A stretch of DNA of 64,000 nt, from assembly GCA_963845265.1 (NCBI GenBank), contig CAWJRN010000014.1, forward strand, positions 1 through 64,000, in the 5' to 3' direction. Numbering within the stretch: the first letter of the stretch is position 1; each line of letters starts with the position of its first letter. A program made the translations under genes and the position numbers. This document shows positions 54,243 through 61,300 of the stretch, piece by piece. The DNA is from DYRB01 sp963845265 (GTDB lineage Bacteria > Pseudomonadota > Gammaproteobacteria > Chromatiales > Chromatiaceae). The notes under the pieces were generated by a model. That model was not told where the DNA came from. It saw only the letters and a list, made by a program, of their open reading frames with translations, and did not search any database.

Positions 54243-54752
54243 ATGGCTGAAGGATATGGGCGGGGGTTGGGCGTCTGGGCGCTGGCGCTCGCGTCGGTAC
54301 TGGCGATCAACCTCCTGGCAGCCTGCTCCGGGGACCCAGGCAGCGGTCCGCTGGATCCGAAATGGGACCGCTTCGCCTGCGAGCGTTGCCGCATGGTCCT
54401 GTCGGACCGCAACCACAGTGCCCAGGTGCGTATCCCCCTGGCCGATGGGCGCTCTCAGGTGCTGTTCTTCGATGACATCGGCTGTGCGGTCATCTGGATC
54501 GAGGACAAGCCCTCCCGCGACGACCCGCGCACCGAGATCTGGGTGACGGACTGGCGCACTGGGGACTGGATCGACGCCCGCCAGGCCCATTACCTGGCCG
54601 GTCAGCTCACACCCATGGAGTACGGACTGGGCGCCCAGGCGGATGCGGCGTCGGAGGCGATGGGGTTCGCCGCGGCACGGGAGCACATCTTCGAGGTGGA
54701 GCGAAAATACAACGTCCATGGTGGGCATTTGGATGCTGCGCCGCGCGACTAG
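54243..54752 (+). CDS. nosL: NosL, copper-chaperone lipoprotein
   Basis: A 169-residue outer-face lipoprotein. The signal ends in LLAAC (lipobox). The copper-binding CERCRMVLSDRNHSAQV holds the CxxCxM motif that delivers Cu(I) to apo-NosZ, and FFDDIGCAVIWIED and EIWVTDWRTGDWIDARQAHYL complete the NosL domain. GGGAGG at 54231-54236 decides for the ATG at 54243. nosF ends 60 bases upstream. A REP unit follows the stop. Confidence 0.92.
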   Translation: MAEGYGRGLGVWALALASVLAINLLAACSGDPGSGPLDPKWDRFACERCRMVLSDRNHSAQVRIPLADGRSQVLFFDDIGCAVIWIEDKPSRDDPRTEIWVTDWRTGDWIDARQAHYLAGQLTPMEYGLGAQADAASEAMGFAAAREHIFEVERKYNVHGGHLDAAPRD

Positions 54753-54781
54753 GAGCGTCGCGCGCAAGTCCTGCCCAGCGC

Positions 54782-54816
54782 CGGTAGGGTGGATAAGCGA
54801 AGCGCATCCACCGGCA
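54782..54816. repeat. REP unit, GTAGGGTGGAT subtype
   Basis: GTAGGGTGGATAAGCGAAGC followed by GCATCCACCGG, the cleanest single copy of the subtype, in the 86-base gap between nosL and the third cytochrome gene. Confidence 0.85.
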
Positions 54817-54838
54817 ATCGTTCAAGTGAGGCAACATC

Positions 54839-55228
54839 ATGAAGTACAGACCAATTCTCATCGTCGGTGCGGCCCTGGCCACCAGTTTGGCCATGGGTGT
54901 GGCGGCCGCGGAGCCCGCTACCAATCCTGCCACAGATCAGGCGACCTTAGAGCGTGGTCAAGCCCATTACCTGCTGTTCTGCGCCGGTTGTCACGGGGCG
55001 AACGGGGAGGGCGACGGGCCCCTGGTCGGTCTGCTCAAGGTCACGCCCAACAATCTGACGGTGCTGAGTCGCCTCGGCCCGCCGAGCGTTACGGAGCGGG
55101 TCCTGATCGCCGTGGACGGGGGCCATGAAGTCGCCACCGGCGAGCACAAGATGCCCGTCTTCAGCGACAACCTGGAGGTTCGCACCGTGCGCGAGATCAC
55201 CCTCTACCTCGACTCCATCCAGCAATAG
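54839..55228 (+). CDS. Periplasmic monohaem cytochrome c inside the nos cluster
   Basis: A 129-residue exported class I cytochrome c. The signal ends near residue 24 (VAAAEP), the haem site is CAGCHGANGEGDGP, and the probable Met ligand lies in HKMPVFSDNLEVRTVREITLYL, as in cytochrome c6/cbb3-subunit-type domains. GAGG precedes the ATG. It stands between nosL and nosY, an unusual place. It may be a second donor to NosZ or act in assembly redox chemistry. Confidence 0.85.
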   Translation: MKYRPILIVGAALATSLAMGVAAAEPATNPATDQATLERGQAHYLLFCAGCHGANGEGDGPLVGLLKVTPNNLTVLSRLGPPSVTERVLIAVDGGHEVATGEHKMPVFSDNLEVRTVREITLYLDSIQQ

Positions 55229-55243
55229 GCCGAGACCCACCCC

Positions 55244-56071
55244 ATGCGCCATCTTTGGTTGACCGCCCACACCGATGTCCTGGAGTCGCTACGGGCCAAG
55301 TGGTTCTTGGCCTATACGCTGATCTTCGGCGGCCTGGTGGCGCTGCTGTTCGCCTTCGGCCTCACCGAGTCCCGCATCATGGGCTTCACCGGCCTGTCGC
55401 GGCTGATGGTGACCTATATCCAGCTCGCCATGGCCATCCTGCCGGTCTTCGTGCTCATCACCACGGTCCGCTCGGTGGCCGGGGACCGCGAGGCCGGCGT
55501 CTACGAGTATCTGCTCTCGCTCCCCATCGGTCTTGCCCCTTGGTATTGGGGCAAGCTGGCGGGGCGCTTCCTGGTGGTCTTCCTGCCGGTCTTTCTCGCC
55601 ATGCTCGGGGCGGTGCTCTGGGGCCTGTATCGCGGCGTCGGGGTTCCCTGGGGGTTGTTCGCCTATTACACCGGGCTGCTCATGGCCCTGGCCTGGTGTT
55701 TCCTGGGGCTCGGGATGTTGCTCTCGACCCTGACCCGCTCGGCGGACGTGGCCCAGGCATCGGCCTTCGTCGTGTGGCTCTCGCTGCTCCTGTTCCTCGA
55801 CCTGATCCTCCTCGGGGTCATGATCCGCAACCAGCTGCCGCCGGAGACGGCGGTAGCCATCGCCCTGGCCAACCCGCTTCAGGTCTTCCGCACCGGGGCC
55901 ATGATGCTGCTCGATCAGCAACTGGTCATGCTCGGCCCCTCGGCCTACGTGATCCTGGATACCTTCGGCGAGGTCGGCTACATGGTCTACGCCCTGGCCT
56001 ATCCGATCCTACTCGGGACCCTGAGCGCCCTCGGTGGGTACCTGATCTTCCGTCGCAGTGATCTGCCCTGA
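55244..56071 (+). CDS. nosY: NosY, ABC transporter permease
   Basis: A 275-residue protein with six predicted membrane helices of the ABC-2 NosY type (FLAYTLIFGGLVALLFAFGL; VFVLITTVRSVAGDREAGVYEYLLSLPI; YWGKLAGRFLVVFLPVFLAMLGAVLWGL; a last one near YALAYPILLGTLSALGGYLIF). The AGDREAGVYEYLLSLPI coupling segment, which contacts NosF, is well conserved. It forms the NosFY exporter that works with NosD. It starts 15 bases after the cytochrome stop, without an obvious ribosome binding site, which suggests translational coupling. Confidence 0.9.
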   Translation: MRHLWLTAHTDVLESLRAKWFLAYTLIFGGLVALLFAFGLTESRIMGFTGLSRLMVTYIQLAMAILPVFVLITTVRSVAGDREAGVYEYLLSLPIGLAPWYWGKLAGRFLVVFLPVFLAMLGAVLWGLYRGVGVPWGLFAYYTGLLMALAWCFLGLGMLLSTLTRSADVAQASAFVVWLSLLLFLDLILLGVMIRNQLPPETAVAIALANPLQVFRTGAMMLLDQQLVMLGPSAYVILDTFGEVGYMVYALAYPILLGTLSALGGYLIFRRSDLP

Positions 56072-56089
56072 GCATTAATCGGAGATCTC

Positions 56090-56620
56090 GTGATCGAATC
56101 CCAGCCACCACTGCTTACCGGCAGGCATGTCCACCCCGAGCAGGGCAGGACCTGGCCGTGGGTCCTGCTTGGCGTGGCCTTTGCCGTCTTGGTCATCCTG
56201 GCCCTGGCCAAGGCCTGGCCGCTGCTCTACCCGGAGGTGATCGCCACCGCGCCCCTGGATCCGGGCTGCGACCTGCACTCCGGCCCCTGCACGGCAAGCC
56301 TGCCGGGTGGTGGGGAGGTCAGCTTCGGCCTGGAGCCACGCACCATCCGGCCCATGACGCCGCTGCGCATCCTTGTGGACCTGAAAGGGCTGGACGCACA
56401 TTCGGTGGAGGTCGATTTCGCCGGTACGGACATGAACATGGGCTTCAACCGCGTCCCCCTGGGACAGGTTGCGGCAGGCCGTTACGAAGGCCAGGGGACG
56501 CTCCCGGTCTGCGTGCGCCGTCGCATGGACTGGGAGGCCAAGGTCATGGTTCATACCCAGAGTGGAATAATGGTCGCCCCCTTTCGCTTCGACACGGTCA
56601 GCGCCGACGTAGCGAACTAG
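56090..56620 (+). CDS. Membrane-anchored protein with FixH/YtkA-like domain, end of the nos cluster
   Basis: A 176-residue protein starting with GTG (GGAG 6 bases upstream). There is one membrane helix at about 23-47 (WPWVLLGVAFAVLVILALAKAWPLLY). The periplasmic domain has two Cys (PGCDLHSGPC) and VEVDFAGTDMNMGFNRVPL, a Met-rich turn similar to FixH/YtkA-type domains, then LPVCVRRRMDWEAKVMV. I infer copper or redox handling from Met/Cys content and context; nothing proves it. It follows nosY by 18 bases. Confidence 0.6.
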   Translation: MIESQPPLLTGRHVHPEQGRTWPWVLLGVAFAVLVILALAKAWPLLYPEVIATAPLDPGCDLHSGPCTASLPGGGEVSFGLEPRTIRPMTPLRILVDLKGLDAHSVEVDFAGTDMNMGFNRVPLGQVAAGRYEGQGTLPVCVRRRMDWEAKVMVHTQSGIMVAPFRFDTVSADVAN

Positions 56621-56726
56621 CGCCAACCGAGAGCGACCATCCTACTGCGGGATCTGTGACCCGGCGTGACGCAGTTCGGAGGGACCGTCTCGGATTCCGC
56701 TGCCCTCGCGCCCAGGAGCCTCCGCC

Positions 56727-58181
56727 TTGATCAACGCATCCTTAGCCGCCCTACTTGGTGTCGCCGCCCATGTCCTGATTGGGGTGGGCCTGATCCTGAG
56801 GGTACTGCTGCGCCCCCACCGGGACCCGGCCTCGCGGATCGCATGGCTGGTGGTGATTATCTCCCTGCCGATCATTGGGGCCCTGGCCTATGTGCTGCTC
56901 GGCGAGGTCAACATTGGTCGGCGCCGGGTCCGGCGTCTGCAATCTGTGCTGGAGCGCTTGCCGGACCCGGCGGGTCTCGCCCCTGCGGACGCACCCTGGG
57001 CCGCGCCCCAGATCCCTGAGCGCTATGACCACCTGTTCCGTGTGGGGCAGTCCATCAGCGGCTTCAGGCCTGTGGGCGGCAATGCGTTGCACCTCATGGC
57101 GGATTCCAATGCCACCATTGCGTCTATAGTGGCGGACATCGACGCCGCCCGGGACCATGTCCATCTGCTCTTCTATATCTGGCTGCCGGACCACAATGGC
57201 CTGCTGGTGGCCGATGCCGTCAAGCGCGCGGCGGGTCGCGGCGTCTGCTGTCGTGTCATGGCGGACGACTTGGGCTCGCGCCTCATGATCGACTCGCCGC
57301 ACTGGACGGCCATGGCCGAGGCCGGGGCGCGGCTGGCCCAGGCCCTACCCATCGGCAACCCCTTGTTACGGCCCTTGCGTGGCCGCATCGACCTGCGCAA
57401 CCACCGCAAGATCGTGGTGATCGATGATCGCATCACCTACTGCGGGAGCCAGAATTGCGCCGACCCGGAGTTTCGGGTCAAGGCGCAGTTCGCCCCTTGG
57501 GTGGATGCCGTGATGCGCTTCGAGGGGCCGATTGCGCGGCAGAATCAGTACCTCTTCGCCGGCGACTGGATGAGTGCCGTGGAGGAGGACCTGAGCGATT
57601 TGTTGCGTCGGCCCATTGAGGCGGAGGGTGCTGGGGTCCCCGCCCAGGTCATCGGCACAGGCCCCACGGTGCGCCACTCTGCCATGCCGGAGTTGTTTGA
57701 GTCCCTGATGCATGCGGCGCGCCGCGAACTGGTGATCAGCACGCCCTACTATGTTCCAGACGACGCCATGCAGGGGGCCCTGTGCGCCGCGGCCTATCGC
57801 GGGGTGGCGACAACCCTGATCCTGCCTGAACGGAACGATTCCTGGGTGGTGGCCGCGGCGAGCCGCAGTTACTACGCGGACCTACTGGCCGCCGGCGTTC
57901 GGCTCTATCTCTACCGAGGGGGCCTGTTGCACACCAAGTCCCTGACCCTGGACGGGGAGGTGACCCTGATCGGCTCCGCCAACATGGATCGGCGTAGCTT
58001 CGACCTGAACTACGAGAACAACATTCTGTTCTATGACCCGGCCATGACCGCCGCGATGCGGGTCCGCCAGGCGGAATATTTGGCACGGTCCAGGCCGGTG
58101 ACCGTAGGGGAGGTCGACTGCTGGTCCCTGACCAGGCGTCTTGGGAACAATGTGATAGCCATGTTGGGGCCAGTGCTCTGA
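56727..58181 (+). CDS. cls: Cardiolipin synthase (phospholipase D family)
   Basis: A 484-residue membrane enzyme joining two phosphatidylglycerols to cardiolipin. Two N-terminal membrane helices (LLGVAAHVLIGVGLILRVLL; AWLVVIISLPIIGALAYVLLG) precede two HKD catalytic motifs: NHRKIVVIDDRITYCGSQN near residue 230 and HTKSLTLDGEVTLIGSANMD near 410. It starts with TTG at 56727 after AGGAG. Length matches ClsA. It is independent of nos, separated by 106 bases. Confidence 0.92.
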   Translation: MINASLAALLGVAAHVLIGVGLILRVLLRPHRDPASRIAWLVVIISLPIIGALAYVLLGEVNIGRRRVRRLQSVLERLPDPAGLAPADAPWAAPQIPERYDHLFRVGQSISGFRPVGGNALHLMADSNATIASIVADIDAARDHVHLLFYIWLPDHNGLLVADAVKRAAGRGVCCRVMADDLGSRLMIDSPHWTAMAEAGARLAQALPIGNPLLRPLRGRIDLRNHRKIVVIDDRITYCGSQNCADPEFRVKAQFAPWVDAVMRFEGPIARQNQYLFAGDWMSAVEEDLSDLLRRPIEAEGAGVPAQVIGTGPTVRHSAMPELFESLMHAARRELVISTPYYVPDDAMQGALCAAAYRGVATTLILPERNDSWVVAAASRSYYADLLAAGVRLYLYRGGLLHTKSLTLDGEVTLIGSANMDRRSFDLNYENNILFYDPAMTAAMRVRQAEYLARSRPVTVGEVDCWSLTRRLGNNVIAMLGPVL

Positions 58182-58252
58182 GGGCTTGATGGGGGGTTGG
58201 GGTAGAAGCCTTTAAAGCTGACACGACCGCGGCGCAGAGCGCCTGGGAGACG

Positions 58253-58278
58253 CGTGACACCGCAGGAGCGGTGTCACG
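58253..58278. terminator. Hairpin between convergent cls and macroglobulin genes
   Basis: CGTGACACCGC (58253-58263) pairs perfectly with GCGGTGTCACG (58268-58278) across an AGGA loop, and a half copy GGTGTCACGAGG follows at 58290. There is no T-tract on either strand. It is probably a bidirectional stop or palindromic repeat. Confidence 0.6.
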
Positions 58279-58324
58279 AGCGCGGGAGGGGTGTCACGAG
58301 GACTCTTTGTGGCACGTGAGGTCG

Positions 58325-61300
58325 CTACTGGGTGGCCACAGCGCCGCCGACCGCTCGCACCTCCGCTTCGCCGGTCGCGGTCCAGGCCCGCTGCTGGGGT
58401 CGGTACATGTCCATCACCGTGGCGGCCGGGTGGGTGAATGCACCTGGCGAAACCGCCCGCAGCCGGTAGGCGAGCTGGAAGCGGGCGCTGTCCTTGGGGC
58501 CCCGGTCCAGGGCGGCGACAAAGCGGTCCGACCTGAACTCGGTATGGGCAGCGGCCTCCTCCAGGCCCAGCCAGGGGATGGTGTTGAGATCGCCGGCCTT
58601 GAGCAGGTGCGGATTGTCGATCTCGAACCCGGCGGGCAGCGGGTCGTCGACGATGAGCCGGGCCTGACGCGGACCGTCGCCGGTAACCGTGACCACGGCC
58701 ACCAATCGGGTCCCCTGGGCGACACCGCTGGGGTCGACACGGCGACCCTCCAGGTCATAGTAGGCGCGCTCGATGCGGTAGCCGTTGCCACCGGCGGCGG
58801 GCGGCACCAGGGGGATGCCGGTGGTCGTGACCATGACGGTCTCGGACCGGTCGCCGCGGTTGGCGATGACCAAGGGGCTGGCGCCGAGGGCGCTGCCGTC
58901 CAGGCGCCGGTAGAGGGGGCCGGACTGGGCTTGGCCGTCGATGGCCAGTTGCGGCTGGGCCGCCCCCTGCATCAGTGCCTGGGCGGCGAGCAGCAACCAG
59001 GCATCGTCCTGGGTGCTGGTGTAGCTGACGGCCTCCCGACCGGCCGCGACCCGCTGGGCCAGGGCATCCAGGTCCAGGGCTTGCGTGCCGGCCTCGGCGG
59101 CCAGGGTCAGCAGGGCCGCGGCATCGCGCAGCCCTGAGCCGTAGTCGGACCGCCAACCCCGACCGTCGTCGCGCCCCCGGTCCAGATCCGCTAGGGCCGC
59201 GCGGAAGGCCAGGTCCGCCCTGGGCTTGTCGCCGTAAAGGGCGAGTGCCCCGGCGATCTGGGCCTTGGCGAGCGGGGTGGCGAAGGCGTCGAGCTTGGTC
59301 TCGGCGTAGTAGCGCAGGTCGCCGATGGCGGCCCGGCCGTTGCGGGCCAGGACATAGAGGGCATAGGCGACGTCCTCGCCGCCATTGCTGAAGTCCCCGG
59401 CATAGGCGAGGTGGTTGCGTAGGTTGTCCAGGGCGTTGTCGAAGGCGGTCGCCGGGACCTGATAGCCGCGCTCCCGGGCCCGGGTGAGGAAGTCGGTGAC
59501 ATAGGTGCTGAGCCAGGGGTCGTCGTTGCCGGCATCCCAAGCGCCGAAACCGCCGCTGGAGGACTGCTTGGTCAGTACCTCGCCGATGGCGGTGCGGATC
59601 CGCTCGGCGGCATCGGCGTCCGTGGGCAGCCCGGCGGCCAGGGCGACCTGGTCCAGATACAGCAGGGGCAGGGCGCGGCTGGTGAGCTGCTCGGCGCAGC
59701 CATAGGGGTAGCGGTCCAGGGCCATGAGGATGCCGGGGATGTCCAGCCGTCCGGCACCGCCTGCGGCGACCAGGGCCATGCCGGTCCCGGGCATGAGCCC
59801 CGCCAGGGCGTCGGCGTCGATGCGGACCTCACCGCCCGGTGGCAGGGGCAGGGCCTGGGTGTGGGCCACCGACGGGTCGTTGGTGCGCACCCCCAGGGTC
59901 AGGGTCTTGGTCAGTTCCTGTCCGTCCGGGGTGCGCAGGCGCAGGGTCAGTGCCTCGTCGCCCACGTCCAGGGCGGCCAGGGGGAACTCCACCCGGGCCC
60001 GGCCGCCCTCGGCGAGGGTGACCCGCTGCTCGGCCTGCGCCGGGACCGCCAGGTGCTGGCCCGTGGTCTCCAGGGTCAGGGCCATGGCCCCGGCCGGCCC
60101 TTCCACATGGGTCAGCTCGACCAGGAGTCGGGACCTGTCGCCCGGGGCCAGGAAGCGGGGCAGGGAGGCGGCCATGACCACCGGGTCGCGCACCAGGACA
60201 TCCTGCACCGCGTGGCCGACCCCGTTTTGGGACCAGGCCATGGCCATGACCCGCACGGTGCCGTTGAAGTCCGGCAGGTCACAGCGGACCTGGACGCGGC
60301 CTTGGTCGTCCACCGGCACGACCCCGGAGAAGCAGGCGACCAGCTCTTCGGTGGGGGGCGGGCCCTGCATGTTCAGCATGCCGCCATCGCCGCCGGAGCG
60401 GACCACGCCGGGGACCCCCTGCATGCGGTCGATGAGCTGGCCATAGAGGTCGCGCAGGGCCATGCCGAGCCGGCGCTGGCCGAAGTACCAGCCGTCCGGG
60501 TCCGGCGGCTGGTAGCGGGTCAGGTTGAGGATGCCCTGATCCACGGTGGCGACGGCGACATAGGCGGCCTCTCCGGGCGACAGCTCCGGCAGCGCCAAGC
60601 CGATATCCAGGGGCGCCCTCGGGCTGGCCTGTTCGATCACCGTCAGCTCCGGTGTCAGGCGCCGTTGCCCCGGGTCCACCGCGGCCCAGGTCAGGCCCAG
60701 GGCGCGGGCCGGCATGCGCTTGGCGGCCAGGTCCATGGGCCTGAAGAGCACGGCGGTCACGTAGGCCCCGGGTCCCCATGCCTCGGTCACCGGCAGCTCT
60801 GCGGTGAACCCCGCGGCGGGGACCTCGACCTGGGACATCGCGATCAGGCGGTCGTCCAGGACCATCACCAGGGCGGTGCCGGGGAAGCGCGGCTCGATGC
60901 GCACCCGGGCGGTCTCGCCGACCTGGTAGCTCGCCTTGTCCAACGAGACCTTGAGCAGGTCCGGCGTATCCGCGGCCCCGGGGGCGACGTACCAGCCGGC
61001 CTCGAAGCTCAGGGAGGCGGGCAGGGTGCGGCCGTCCGCGGTGCTCAGCTCCAGCTTGTAACCGCCCCAGTCCACCTTGGCCTCGAATCGGGCGGCGTCG
61101 GTAGCGGCCAGGTCCAGGCTCCCGTCGGCCACCCGCTGGGTGCGGGTGACGGGCTCGTAGTCCCACTGGCCGTCGCGCTGGTACCACTGGAAGTTGGTCT
61201 CGACCCGAGACAGGACCCAGCGCACGCCGGTCAAGGCCCGGCGGGCCCCGTCAGCGCCCAGGGCGATGACCTCGAAGCCGGCATTGCCGCCCTGTTCCAC

